This document shows, piece after piece, positions 33,857 to 45,762 of a stretch of DNA of 64,000 nucleotides (positions are counted from its first letter, which is position 1; every line of letters starts with the position of its first letter). The DNA lies in NCBI GenBank assembly GCA_023525975.1, contig CM042042.1:44093880-44157879 (forward strand), read 5' to 3'. The stretch comes from Smallanthus sonchifolius. Its lineage: Eukaryota; Streptophyta; Magnoliopsida; Asterales; Asteraceae. Both the position numbers and the translations under genes were made by a program. Under the pieces are notes generated by a model. That model was not told where the DNA came from and did no database searches. It was given only the letters and a program-made list of their open reading frames with translations.

Positions 33857-34572
33857 TGTAGAACCAAAGACTGATTGTTACAAAATTATTCTAAGTACAA
33901 ATACTGCTGATAGGCTTATCAGCAGCATTCAGCACAAGTTGCTGCTGATAGGCTTATCAGCAGCATTCAGCACAAGTTGCTGCTGATAGGCTTATCAGCA
34001 GCGGTCATCCATGTTTGCTGCTGATAGGCTTACCAGCAGCAACCTTCACTCTTTGCAGCTGATAGCTCTATTCACTGAAAACCAAACGCTGCAGCTGACT
34101 ATCCAGGCCAAGCGTCTCTGACACCTTTCTGCAAAAGCAACTGACAGACTCAAAGCAGAAGGAACCGCTATGGTCAACCAATGATGGACAACAATACACT
34201 TCTCCAAGCATGCAAACAATCATGAATAAAGAAAACGTTTCAGTAAAGTTAACTAGATTAGCCTTTACGTGTAATGTAAATTAATAAACAAGATCAACGG
34301 CTTGTGTTCGATCTGATCCTTAGAATCAAGGGTCTGTCTTGATTCTAAGTTACTATAAATACTGAGTTGCCACTTCATTGTAAGTGTGCTTGCAGTGCTT
34401 GTCATACTTATTCATTGAGTTTCTCACTTGTAATCTTTGCATTCACAAAAGCTTAATACAACAGTGTTTATCAGTATTCTTTGTGTTTACTTGATTATAA
34501 ATTGTGTAGTTGATTTTGTTTCCGCCAACCTCAACTAAGAACAGAACCATCTTGTATTCTCACGATCCTACA
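33857..34572 (+). repeat. Element C 5' LTR
   Basis: 716 bp, TG...CA. It contains three units of a 38-bp hairpin repeat (33904-34040) and a TATA-like ACTATAAATACTGAG near 34351-34366, the likely promoter. Confidence 0.88.
33904..34045. repeat. Hairpin array in element C LTR
   Basis: A 38-bp unit repeated three times here, four times in the middle LTR (about 42350-42525) and three times in the last LTR (about 43250-43388). Each unit carries arms GCTGCTGATA and TATCAGCAGC around the loop GGCT, a perfect 10-bp stem. A diverged unit (GATAGGCTTACCAGC) follows each array. Confidence 0.88.
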
Positions 34573-34574
34573 AG

Positions 34575-34586
34575 TGGTATCAGAGC
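34575..34586 (+). other. Element C primer binding site
   Basis: TGGTATCAGAGC two bases after the LTR, complementary to initiator tRNA-Met. Confidence 0.85.
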
Positions 34587-34681
34587 TTTGGCTCAGATTA
34601 AACAAACTAACATTTGTCTAATCATCTCTGGTTCTATTCTAAACTCTCTCTTTGATCAAGTCACCCAAAATCAAAACAAAA

Positions 34682-37428
34682 ATGGCACAGAGCAATGGCT
34701 TTGAAGATATTGGCAGCATCAACCGACCACCAAGGTTGGTATCTGGAGAAGACTATGACATGTGGAAAAATCGCATGGAAAGCTTCTTCTGTTACCAGGA
34801 ATACGGAATGTGGAGATCCATCAAGGAGGGTCCATATATTCCCATGGTGGCCTCTGCTGATGGTGGAGGGCTACAAGTCCCCAAGGAAACCTCCAAGTAC
34901 TCTGAAGAGGACATCAAGAAAATGGAGGTGGACTTCAAGGCACTAGGAGCCATCCAAATGTGCCTTCCAAATGAAGTTTTTCACAACTTCAGAAGTTACA
35001 AAACTGTCAAGGAGCTCTGGGAGGCGCTGGAGAAGATGTTTGCTGGCTCTGAAGAAGTCAAAGAGAACAGAAGGGACATACTGAAGCAGCAGTATGAGAA
35101 CTTCGTCTGGAGGGAAGGTGAGTTCTTAACTATTTTATATAACAGATTTACCTATCTTGTAGGTGAACTGCAGTGCTCCAAGGTAAAGCTGGAGAATGAA
35201 GACATTCTCAAGAAGTTCATAAGATCTCTTCCTAGTTGTTGGACATTATACACTGTGTCCATCAGAAGAACAGAGAATTTGAAGACTCTTCAGATGACTG
35301 AGCTCTTTGGCATGCTTAAAACCTATGAATTAGAAATGATTCAAGCTAAAGAAAGGAGCTCCAGTTATCAATCAGCTACCACTTCCTCCACTACCTCCTC
35401 AGCGCTTCACTCTGATCATTCCGGTCCTAGTGCATTGTTACTCACCCTCAGACCCCAACCGCTTCACAATCTAACTCATCACCATTTCTTCTTGAGGCAC
35501 CTCCTCAACAGCCAACCTCTACTGCTTTTGTCTCTGACAACTCAAGCAGCATGTACTTCATAAAAGAGGATCTGGAATGCTTTCATCCAGATGATCTTGA
35601 AGAAATGGATATTCAGCACTCATATGCCATGCTCTCCCTCGGAGCAAAAAGGTTCTATTCTAGAACCGGAAGATCATTTCCAAGCAACAACTCAAACAGC
35701 AGAGTTGGGCTTGATAAAAGCAAGATCTGTTGTTACAACTGTAACCAAATGGGTCACTTTGCTAGGGAGTGCAAGGCACCTAAAGCCAATCAGGGTGCCG
35801 GCCATCAAAGACAAGCCTACCAAAGTCAGCCCAGACAACAGCAGCAGCAACAAACTCCCCCAGCACAAACTGCAGCCTGTGCAAATGTTGGAACTGCAGA
35901 ATTCGACTGGAGTTTTCAATATGAAGATGTTCCTGTCTCCAACCAAGCACTTATGGCAGACACTGCAGAGATACCACCTCAGGTATTTGAACATCTATGC
36001 TCTCAAGCCTGCATTGATAAAGTTTTAGGTTATAGAAAACATAACCAAAACCTTATAGATCAAAATGAAGAGTTTCTTCAAATGAAATCTGAGTTCAAAA
36101 AGGTTGAAATCACTTACAAAGAAAAAATTGAATGCCTTAAGAAAGAGATTTCATCTCTAAAACATGAACAAACCAATCTTGAAACTCAGATTGATGATCT
36201 ATTAGTAAAACTTAAATCAACCAGAGCTGATCTGGCAGAACAGAAAGTTCATGTTGAAAAATATGAATTTTCTTCTAAAAAGCTACAGAGACTTCTAGAT
36301 ATTCAAGTCCATGAAAAGGTAAAGCTTGGAGGACTTGGATATGGCAAGGAACAGTACAATATTGTTCCTCATCCAGCTGACTATGTTGCCATCTATGAAC
36401 CAAGCTTCGATGTTGCAAAACTCGACACTGCAAACAGAAATCTTGATCCTCCAATGGATGAACCCCTTGTTAAAGACTGCACTACCTCATCAGAATCTGA
36501 GTTAACCTTCTCAGACCATGATGAAACCAGTACAGCCTCATCTGAAGCTGTTCTGAATAGAGTCCCAGTCCCTACTGTTCTCCCAGCTGTTCCAGCCCCT
36601 GTACCATTCAAACAGATCATGATCAGCTATCCTCCAGGTGGAAGAAAGCTAAACATTGAAAAGGGACAGACATCAGGACCCACAAACTCCAAGCCTCAGT
36701 TCATGCCAAATCAGAAGAATCAGCAACAGGTTAGAAGAGTTACGACCAAGAAAACTCAGTTCAGAAACTCTTCTTCTCCACCAAGGAAGCAGCAGCCCAA
36801 AGTTCAGCAGTCCTGCATCATATGTGGGGAATCAAACCACTTTGCTGCAAAATGTCAGTTTAACCCCTTCAACCAGATCCTTCTTCAATCAGCGCATAAA
36901 TAAAAGAAGGATCAGCATACTTCAGTTGATAGGCCATCTGCAGCCAGTAGAAGAGTTGAAACTGCAGAAAAACACAAGCAGCAGCAAAAGGCAAAGCCTT
37001 CAGCAGCCACCAAATCTACTGCTGCTCAAAAAAAGCAGTCAGCAGCAAAAACTAAATCTGCTGCTGCTCCAACTAAGCCTTCAGCAGCAAAAGCAAAATC
37101 TGCTGCTGAAAGGCCAAGGCCATCAGCAGCAACATCTGCAGCTGATAAGCTGAAGCCATCAGCAGCAAAACCTGCCGCTGCTGACAAGCCAAAACCTCAA
37201 GCAGGAAAATCAGCTGCTGATAGAGCAAATTCATCAGCTGCCAAAGCCAAATCCGCAGCCGATAAAGAAAAGAGAACTGGAAAACCACTACTTAAGCAAT
37301 GGAAAGCCAAAATCTCTGCTCGTGTCAGCAAAATCATCATCGGTGCTGTTGAATGCACGCATGATGAATCAGAAAGTCCAAGAACTCTTTTCTTCAAAAA
37401 GGAGAGCTCTTGGACCACTCCCACTAAC
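34682..37428 (+). pseudogene. Element C Gag-like protein with two CCHC knuckles and Lys/Ala repeats
   Basis: Starts at ATG 34682 (MAQSNGFEDIGSINRPPRLV). A capsid-like helical region runs to about 35380, including the GEDYDMWKNRMESFF segment. The frame changes by one base near 35440 and resumes as 35551-36903. That part has knuckle CYNCNQMGHFAREC (about 35735), a coiled-coil stretch (about 36040-36300), an acidic/Ser-rich zone, and a second knuckle CIICGESNHFAAKC (about 36815). A TAA at 36901 interrupts the frame. Beyond it the same frame stays open to 37428 and encodes a repetitive SAAK/AAD-type Lys/Ala-rich tail. In a live relative this protein would package the RNA. Two lesions make this copy doubtful. 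Confidence 0.75.
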
Positions 37429-37442
37429 TAAATCTCTTTCAT

Positions 37443-37612
37443 GTGCAGGGACAGCCAGGTAACAAGAATAACACCTGGGTGGTAGATAGCGGCTGTTCCA
37501 GGCACATGACAGGCAACAGGTCCATCCTCTCCAACTTCAGACATTTCAATGGAGGATATGTTGCCTTTGGGAGTGACTCAAAAGGTGGATCTATCACTGG
37601 ACAGACTTATCT
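37443..37612 (+). pseudogene. Truncated aspartic protease of element C
   Basis: NTWVVDSGCSRHMTGNRS carries the DSG catalytic triad of copia proteases and continues as FNGGYVAFGSDSKGGSITG. It breaks off at about 37610. There the sequence changes to CAGC-rich repeats with GCGGATAGGCTTATCC, resembling the LTR hairpin. Integrase, RT and RNase H are absent. Confidence 0.75.
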
Positions 37613-37997
37613 TTCCGCAGCAACCAAGTTTGCAGCGGATAGGCTTATCCATCAGCTGCAACCAATTTTGCTGCGGATACTCTTATCTTTCAGCAGCAAT
37701 GGGTAAACATAAGTCTAAATTAACTTTTACCCGCTGTAAAATTTACCGTCAGTCCCTTCCATGACTGCCTTGGTGTATTACAGCTGTAACAACGAAAAGT
37801 GAAACAGGTTGTACTGTACAAGTAAGGTTGCTTTTTCTTCGTCTGCCGTTATATCACAATCACAAACGTTCCCTCAACCTCTTCACATTCTATTTCAAAC
37901 CTATCTCCCATCACTTTCACTCCCGTCCCCACAGCATTCAAAACCCTCCATAACTACCATTCAAACACCCTTCTTTCTTCCCTCCAAATCCATAACA

Positions 37998-40900
37998 ATG
38001 GCAGTCGCCGACTTAAACATCCCCAACGACAAGTTTGCTCCATACCACAACCTCACTGCATACCTAATAAAAGGCAAGAAGTCCGAAGGTTTCGACGGAA
38101 TGATCGACTTCCTCTGTCGGTCCAAAATTTACCATGCCCTAACCGTCAACCCAACCATATATACTTCACACATGGAAGATTTTTGGAGCTCAGCCGTGTA
38201 TTCTACTAAACAGGGCACTCCTCAAATCAGAGGCACAGTAGACGGTAAGGAAATGATCATCACTGAAGCAAAGCTCCGCCAACACCTCAAGCTTCAGGAT
38301 GAAGGGGACGCCCTCTCTTACCCAAGAGACGTATACATGAGGACCTTTGTATCCATAGGGTACACTGGGAATCAAACAGAGTATACGATAGAGAAGGCAC
38401 TCATGGGTCCCAAATGGAAGTATCTCTGCCACACTCTTCTCCAATGCATATCTCAAAAGAGGAGTGGCTGGAACCAACTCAGCTCCGGACTTGCGTCGGC
38501 AATTCACGGTATGATAACTGGGGAGGGTTTCAATTTTTCCCACCTCATTCTTGACGGTTTGAGATACAACCTTCAAGAAGGGGTGAAATCACAATTCTTT
38601 ATGTACCCAAGATTCTTGCAGGAAGTGTTCAACATTGAGCACCAAGATCTTTCAAAAACTGCAAGAATCTACTCAATTTTGGGACATAAAAACAACATTT
38701 TTCAAAGTATGAGAACAGTTTCATCAAAGTTCTCAGGGACCGATGTTCCATTGTTGTCTACAATGTTGAACACGCAAAGTGCCCAGGGTGACAGTTCAAA
38801 CCCAGCTGATACTGATCCCACACCCTCCACCTCACTGCCACAAACTCAACCTACTGTTTCCCTTGATCGAACCCCTGTGCATTCTACTGAGGATGCACAG
38901 GCACATACATTACTCACCCCCAGTTTGATTGCTCAACCGGAACACAGGGCCCTGGTTGCAGCCAAGTATACAAGGAAGAGGGGCAAGAGAACTCCTTCTT
39001 CTCTTGCCTCCAAGGCCCAAACCCAAGCCAACATCCCTCACTCAGAATCACAACATTCTAGTGAGAATATCATAAGGGAAAGCCACATTGCTAGGGAGAC
39101 TCCTTCGAAAGTCTCTCTATTAGGATTAGGATCACTTCCTGGATCCATAGAACAGCCCTTCGAGCCATTCCTCTCTTCTTTGAACTTAAGTGTAGAGGAA
39201 CCTGACCAAAGTGATGTACCTTCTCCAACTACCACTATCAAGGAGGTACTGATTGGTCTTGCTTCCGAAACACCCAACCCAAGTTCCTTACCCTTGAAGG
39301 TCCACTCTGGGAGTATTGAAAGAGTGGATGTGGACGAGGCTGTCACTACTGCTGGTCCATCAACTGACCAGGAGGACAGTGACAACATCTTTAAGACCTC
39401 AACCACGGCAACTCACGGTGAGGGTGTTTCCTTGGAAACTCCCTTCACTGAGAGGAATCCCAGGCGCCAAGAAACCACGGGTGATGGGGATGCTGAGTCT
39501 CGGCCTACGGCCCCATCTGGGTCCAAGGATTCCACAACTGTGGATGAGGACAGTCTGAAACTACACAACTTGGAATTGACGGCCAGGGTGGCTATGCTAG
39601 AGGTTGAAATGTCCACACTAAGACACCAAGTCGCTATGCATGAAGCCCATAAATGCCCAACTTTAGCCTCTCCCTCTCTTGTATCAGTAGGCACCCAAAC
39701 TAATGCTTACCTGTCTGCTGATGCAACCAAAAAGGGGGAGATGGTTTCTATGGAAGATGATACAGACAGTCTTGACGACTGGATTCAAGAGCAGTTTGTA
39801 CTTCAAAGCTCACAATTCAAGCTAGCTTTTGTCCAAGTACATGACTTGCCAGTCCCAGATAATGAAGACGAAGAAACATCTGAAGACTGGAAGTTGGTCG
39901 TCAGGGCTATCGATGAAATGTTGAATGATGTTGAAGACACAGAACAAACAAATACATCATTCAGCATCCTTCCTGAAGCAGCAGCCATCATTGGTCAATC
40001 CTCAACCCCCTAACTATTCAGATCATCAAAGAAGCTAGAATTTGACTCCATTCTAGCTTGGGGGTATGATGGATCAGCTGAGAGGTTTTGGATTGGATGG
40101 GAGTTCAGCGGAGTAGAAGAGCTGAACTGGAACTCTCTCAATACCCTCCAAGTCCTAGAACTGCATTTATCTAACTGCATCAACACTTCATCTGATCTCT
40201 CAGCTGAACTTGCCATTGGCAGGTTCTATGACCTGATGGAGGATAATCTACCCAAGTTCAGAAGACTCCTACAATCAGCAAGACGGGTAGCTTATCCTGA
40301 ATCTTCGTCGGCCGCAGAAAGAAGACTGTCTCCCAACAATCTTGCAATAACAAGGAGCAGTCTTCTCACTGAAGAAGGAGTTCTGGGCCTTCAAAGATTT
40401 CTGTATGCCTTCCTAGTCAAGGACTCGGACGTGCTAGGATGGGTAAGCACTAGGCTCCTTGACCACGCTTTCTTCCTAAGCAACGGTTTTGCTCTCATCA
40501 TCAACACCGGGAACATCCTTCAGCTACCAACAAATTTCCTCCACAAGATCTATCTACTAAAAGCCAACATCTGCAATGTCAACTCCCTTGAAAGCCAGGC
40601 GATGATAGCAATTATCAAAGCTCACCTTGAGAAGGAAGGAAGGATTGATGAGGAAGAAGATGTGTCATCCTCTGACACTGACTCCAACTCAGATTCCCCT
40701 CCAGTTAACATCTGCGCTGCAGCTTATGAAGCAAGATCCTCTGTGAGAGAAAGGCTGCTAGAACTTACAGCTCCTGAGTGCCAAACTGAAGACCTTCCCT
40801 TATCTACCTCTCAACATGCCAATGAAGCCGAGGCAGAGATCCCAACAGCACAACAATCAGCTGTTTCTGTTATCAGTGAAGCCAGAGCAGAGGCATCCAA

Positions 40901-42269
40901 TGTTAATAAAGGGAAGGGCATCATGACAAAAGAGGATGAAGAGAGGTTGCAAAAGGAAAAGAAAGTGAAAGAAGAGAGAAGAAGGAAAAGAGAAGAAGAA
41001 GAAGAGTTGGCTGAAGAGATGGCTCAAAAACAAAGGCATGAAGATAGAAAGGCAGCCATACTACTCAGACAACAGACAATCCAGCTGTATGCCAAACAGG
41101 TGGATGAAATGAAGGTAAAAGTCCATGCAGGGTCTCAAGTTGAGGAAGATGAACAACTTGCTAGACAGCTGCAGGAACAGTTTGCAAAAGAAGAAGAATA
41201 AGAAGCTAAAACGAAAAGGAAGGAAGATGCTAAGTTTAGAATCACTGATTCTAAATTAGCAAAAGAATTAAGGGAGGAGTGGACTGAAGCTCTGATCTCT
41301 CAAGGTGAGGATGCAGACTACCTTGAAAAACTGTCAAACAAAGAGATCTATAGAGCCTTCATGGGTCAGCAGGGGGAATTGGCAAGGAAAAAGAAAGATG
41401 AAGAGAAAGAAAAAGCTCAACAGAAGTCAAAGAAAGCCATTGCCCTTAATCTAAGGACCCATGAAGAAAGGAAGAAGATGACTGACTTCCTTAAGGCAAG
41501 GGGAGAAAGTGGAAAAAGGTTAGGTCCCATGTCCTTCATGAACCTACAAGCCCTGTATACAACAGTGAAAAAGGAAGAGGAAGAAAGACTGGAAAAGAGA
41601 CCAGTCAAGAAACAAAGAACCTCTGCACCAGAAACTACTTCCTCTCTCCAAACACCATCCACAAACATCCCCAAGCCTTCCACTCCTCCACCCAAAAAGT
41701 CCAAGTCATCCCACCCAGCTCCCACTCATCAACAGCCTCCCTTGAAGATACCCAAACCCACTCCTAAACCAGAAGACTCAAGAAATATAGTTAACTGGTT
41801 CTACAATTCACAAGATCAAGTGTTTGAGATCTTCAGGGGGAGAACTGAGAGAAGAAGATCCACTTACAGGTCTGTTGATGAGGTTCTGCAATTACCTGAT
41901 TCCGATCTTCAAAGAATTTTAGAGTTGGGTGAAGCTCATAAGCCTACAAATGAGAGTGGGAAACATCTTATGCTAGCTATCAGACACTACTTCAATCCTA
42001 GCAAAGATGTGGTCATGAATATCAAACCACTCAAGTCTCACTCTCCATTTGTATCTTGGTCCTATAATGCTGATTTGGATGAATTCACTTTGATTGATGT
42101 AAAGAAGCAGCAGATGAGATGTTCAAGCAAAGCTATCTACAAAATGCCACACAAAGACATCAAGACTCTGTCTGAACTTCCATTGAATAATCCCAGCAAG
42201 GATCAAAGAGGCTATGAGGTGGAAAGAATTGTCAGCCATATGCAAAAGCTTCAGCAACAAAGGGACTAG
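37998..42269 (+). pseudogene. Giant accessory (envelope-position) ORF of element C, two internal stops
   Basis: One frame runs from ATG 37998 (MAVADLNIPNDKFAPYHNLT) to the TAG at 42267-42269, 1424 codons. It is broken only by TAA at 40011 (codon 672) and TAA at 41199 (codon 1068). The first 260 residues form a globular domain (IDFLCRSKIYHALTVNPTIY, then MEDFWSSA). Similar domains occur in predicted Asteraceae proteins often labelled longin-like; I consider that label unreliable. A Ser/Pro/Thr-rich middle follows, then a conserved-looking block (about 40030-40640) and long Lys/Glu coiled coils (about 40900-41460). A basic Pro-rich zone and a C-terminal globular part (NIVNWFYNSQDQVFEIFRG) close it. 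In SIRE elements this position, between pol and the 3' LTR, holds the envelope-like ORF. No signal peptide or clear transmembrane helix is visible. Function unknown. Confidence 0.7.
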
Positions 42270-43910
42270 AAGAATTTTGGTAGCATCAGTCTAGGGGGAG
42301 TTTGTAGAACCAAAGACTGATTGTTACAAAATTATTCTAAGTACAAATACTGCTGATAGGCTTATCAGCAGCATTCAACACAAGTTGCTGCTGATAGGCT
42401 TATCAGCAGCATTCAGCACAAGTTGCTGTTGATAGGCTTATCAGCAGCATTCAGCACAAGTTGCTGCTGATAGGCTTATCAGCAGCGGTCATCCATGTTT
42501 GCTGCTGATAGGCTTACCAGCATCAACCTTCACTCTTTGCAGCTGATAGCTCTATTCACTGAAAACCAAACGCTGCAGCTGACTATCCAGGCCAAGCGTC
42601 TCTGACACCTTTCTGCAAAAGCAACTGACAGACTCAAAGCAGAAGGAACCCCTATGGTCAACCAATGACGGACAACAATACACTTCTCCAAGCATGCAAA
42701 CAATCATGAATAAAGAAAACGTTTCAGTAAAGTTAACTAGATTAGCCTTTACGTGTAATGTAAATTAATAAACAAGATCAACGGCTTGTGTTCGATCTGA
42801 TCCTTAGAATCAAGGGTCTGTCTTGATTCTAAGTTACTATAAATACTGAGTTGCCACTTCATTGTAAGTTTGCTTGCAGTGCTTGTCATACTTATTCATT
42901 GAGTTTCTCACTTGTAATCTTTGCATTCACAAAAGCTTAATACAACAGTGTTTATCAGTATTCTTTGTGTTTACTTGATTATAAATTGTGTAGTTGATTT
43001 TGTTTCCGCCAACCTCAACTAAGAACAGAACCATCTTGTATTCTCACCCACACAAAGACATCAAGACTCTGTCTGAACTTCCATTGAATAATCCCAGCAA
43101 GGATCAAAGAGGCTATGAGGTGGAAAGAATAGTCAGCCATATGCAAAAGCTTCAGCAACAAAGGGACTAGAAGAATTTTGGTAGCATCAGTCTAGGGGGA
43201 GTTTGTAGAACCAAAGACTGATTGTTACAAAATTATTCTAAGTACAAATACTGCTGATAGGCTTATCAGCAGCATTCAGCACAAGTTGCTGCTGATAGGC
43301 TTATCAGCAGCATTCAGCACAAGTTGCTGCTGATAGGCTTATCAGCAGCGGTCATCCATGTTTGCTGCTGATAGGCTTACCAGCAGCAACCTTCACTCTT
43401 TGCAGCTGATAGCTCTATTCACTGAAAACCAAACGCTGCAGCTGACTATCCAGGCCAAGCGTCTCTGACACCATTCTGCAAAAGCAACTGACAGACTCAA
43501 AGCAGAAGGAAACGCTATGGTCAACCAATTACGGACAACAATACACTTCTCCAAGCATGCAAACAATCATGAATAAAGAAAACTTTTCAGTAAAGTTAAC
43601 TAGATTAGCCTTTACGTGTAATGTAAATTAATAAACAAGATCAACGGCTTGTGTTCGATCTGATCCTTAGAATCAAGGGTCTGTCTTGATTCTAAGTTAC
43701 TATAAATACTGAGTTGCCACTTCATTGTAAGTGTGCTTGCAGTGCTTGTCATACTTATTCATTGAGTTTCTCACTTGTAATCTTTGCATTCACAAAAGCT
43801 TAATACAACAGTGTTTATCAGTATTCTTTGTGTTTACTTGATTATAAATTGTGTAGTTGATTTTGTTTCCGCCAACCTCAACTAAGAACAGAACCATCTT
43901 GCATTCTCAC
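42147..43910 (+). repeat. Tandem duplication of accessory-ORF end plus LTR in element C
   Basis: Segment 42147-43047 (the last 123 bases of the ORF, polypurine tract and most of an LTR) is repeated at 43048-43910. The join at 43047/43048 reads TTCTCAC|CCACACAAAG, so the middle LTR lacks the final GATCCTACA. The second copy is 38 bp shorter because it has one hairpin unit fewer. The copies differ by only a few bases. Confidence 0.85.
42303..43047 (+). repeat. Element C middle LTR, 3'-truncated
   Basis: Begins TGTAGAACCAAAGACTG after CTAGGGGGAGTT and ends at TTCTCAC. It has four hairpin units. Confidence 0.85.
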
Positions 43911-43919
43911 GATCCTACA
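43204..43919 (+). repeat. Element C terminal 3' LTR
   Basis: Full 716-bp copy ending GATCCTACA, followed by the AGTAT duplication. It matches the 5' LTR almost completely. Confidence 0.88.
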
Positions 43920-45100
43920 AGTATAATGCTGATGGTATTGTTGAACGTTGCAAAGCCCGTTTGGTTGTTTGTGGTGATACTCATAAAGAAGGAATTGATT
44001 TTAGTGAGACTTTTTCTCCTGTCGTTAAGATGACTACTATCCGTAGTCTCATTGTTGTTGCTACTAAACGACAATGGGGTTTATATCAATTGGATGTCAA
44101 TAATGCCTTTTTACATGGGGATCTTGACGAAGACATATATATGCTTCCTCCTCCTGGATTGCCTTTATCCTCTCCTGATCATGTACTTAAGCTCAAGAAG
44201 TCTCTTTACGGTTTGAAGCAAGCTTCAAGGCAGTGGTATGGAAAGCTTTCTGATGCTCTTAAGACCAAAGGTTATATGCGGTCTTCCAATGTTTATTCTT
44301 TATTCTCTAAGACGATGGGGGATTCTGTTGTTCATGTCACTTTCTATGTTGATGACATTCTTCTTACTGGTAATAATGATCAAGAGATATCTGCTTTGAA
44401 GGCTTTCTTATATTCCACTTTCTAGATCAAGGATCTTGGCACTCTCAACTACTTTCTAGACATTGAGGTTCTCAAATCTCCCTCTGGTCTTATTATGACT
44501 CAACGCAAATTTGCGAGGATTTACTGACTGAGTTTCCTACCGACGATATTTCTTATGTTTCGTCTCCTTTGCCTTTACATTTACAACTTAAGCTCAACGA
44601 AGGTCAAGTTCTTGATGATCCTTTGGCCTATCGTAGACTTGTTGGTAAACTCAATTATCTCACTCATACTCGGCCTGATCTTGCTTTTGCGGTTCAGTTT
44701 CTCAGCCATTTTATGAGTGATCCGCGTGTTCCTCATTGGGATGCTACGTGGCATACTCTTCGGTATGTCAAAGGCAGTTTTTCTCAAGGGTTGTTCTTTA
44801 ATGATGATCCTGATATGTCTTTGTCTGCTTATTGTGATTCTGATTGGAGTTTCGGCGTGATAATCTTACTCCTGTTCCTCTCAAATGTGACAGTTAGGCG
44901 GCTATTCATATTGCTAAGAATCCAGTTTTTCATGAGCGAACTAAGCATATCGAGTTGGATTGTCATTTTGTCCATGAGAAGCTTCAAGCCGGTTTGATTC
45001 TGCTTTCTCACACACAGACTTCTGATCAACTTGCGGATTTATTCACAAAGAGTTTGGCTGGTCAACCGCATTCAGATATCATTTCCAAGTTGGATTGTAT
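43920..45100 (+). pseudogene. Copia B reverse transcriptase and RNase H, decayed
   Basis: Continuation of the copia B pol after element C. It includes FSETFSPVVKMTTIRSLI, QLDVNNAFLHGDL, SLYGLKQASRQWY and the YVDD motif (VTFYVDDILLTG). There is a TAG near 44423, then LNYLTHTRPDLAF and an RNase H piece AYCDSDW followed by a frame change. It ends near ADLFTKSLAG at about 45050. It is consistent with the gag and protease portion at 31035-33856. Confidence 0.85.
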
Positions 45101-45121
45101 ACACCTCTAACTTGAGGGGGG

Positions 45122-45363
45122 TGTTAGCGAACTTAGTAGCGAACTTACTAAGTTCGCTTGTTTAGTATAGGTTTGTTAGCTTTTATTCCTTTGACTATAA
45201 ATAGTTTCTTTTTAATATTATTCATGTTATCAATCAAATCATTTCAGTTTTACCCCCAATCATTCTCTCTCATTTTCCTTCTCTCGTTTATCATTCTCGC
45301 TTGTTTTAGCGATCTCGTTTATCATTCTCGCTTGTTTTAGCGATCATTCTCGATATCATAACA
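45122..45363 (+). repeat. Copia B 3' LTR
   Basis: Partner of 30390-30631, directly after the CTTGAGGGGGG polypurine tract; contains ACTATAAATAG. Confidence 0.88.
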
Positions 45364-45762
45364 TTTATTGTATTTAAATGTTTTTTTACTCTATCACCAT
45401 CTCAGGCTTCGATCCTTCAACATCGGCACAACCGAAAAAAAAAGGATTCAAGATCACCACCTAAATCGTCATTCTCTCTTCACCAACTTCGTCGTCTTCA
45501 CCTCAGCAAACCCACAGTGCAAACACTAACTTTGAAGGCAGTGAAAAAAACGCTTAAAACCTCAAAATCATTACCATATTAGACATTAAAAAAGCCACAA
45601 ATCGATTCATCACTCGAATTATTAGCCTATTAGATGTATGAAAACTGTGGATCCATTCCGTTTTCAAGTTTAAAACACCCAAATTCAACAATTTCTTGAG
45701 CAAACTCTTTGTCTTCCGCAATCAAAGAACTCACCGGCGCATGTCATAAACCCCCTTACCGG
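45364..45762. other. Spacer without recognised feature
   Basis: No ORF or repeat is convincing. It ends in CTTACCGG, the left target duplication of the hAT element. Confidence 0.4.

Larger units (their letters stand above)
33857..43919 (+). mobile_element. SIRE-like copia derivative C: gag, partial protease and giant accessory ORF, no pol
   Basis: Inserted in the RT region of copia B with a perfect 5-bp duplication AGTAT (33852-33856 and 43920-43924). The outer LTRs of 716 bp (TGTAGAACCA...GATCCTACA) differ by roughly six positions (0.8%). PBS at 34575; polypurine tract CTAGGGGGAGTT before the 3' LTRs. The interior has gag with two knuckles, a protease start with VVDSGCSRHMTG, then a jump to a long ORF with no integrase, RT or RNase H. 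The protease and gag resemble the Maximus/SIRE lineage. It is therefore a non-autonomous large derivative. A tandem duplication adds a third LTR. Confidence 0.88.
30390..45363 (+). mobile_element. Ty1/copia retrotransposon B, split by element C
   Basis: The 242-bp LTRs (30390-30631 and 45122-45363) differ at about nine positions by eye (3.7%). Flanks GTTAT and TTTAT are a 4/5 match, consistent with a decayed 5-bp duplication. A PBS follows the left LTR and a polypurine tract (CTTGAGGGGGG) precedes the right LTR. The body is cut at 33856/43920 by a younger element carrying its own duplication AGTAT. Without C, element B would be about 4.9 kb, normal for copia. Confidence 0.88.

Noticed and set aside
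36393..36620. Minus-strand ORFs over element C gag and accessory ORF
   Set aside because: Antisense shadows of a long well-formed sense frame.
37998..40013. Synaptobrevin/longin-like label for the accessory ORF
   Set aside because: I recall this automatic label on similar plant proteins, but I see no longin fold signature or SNARE motif, so I did not use it.
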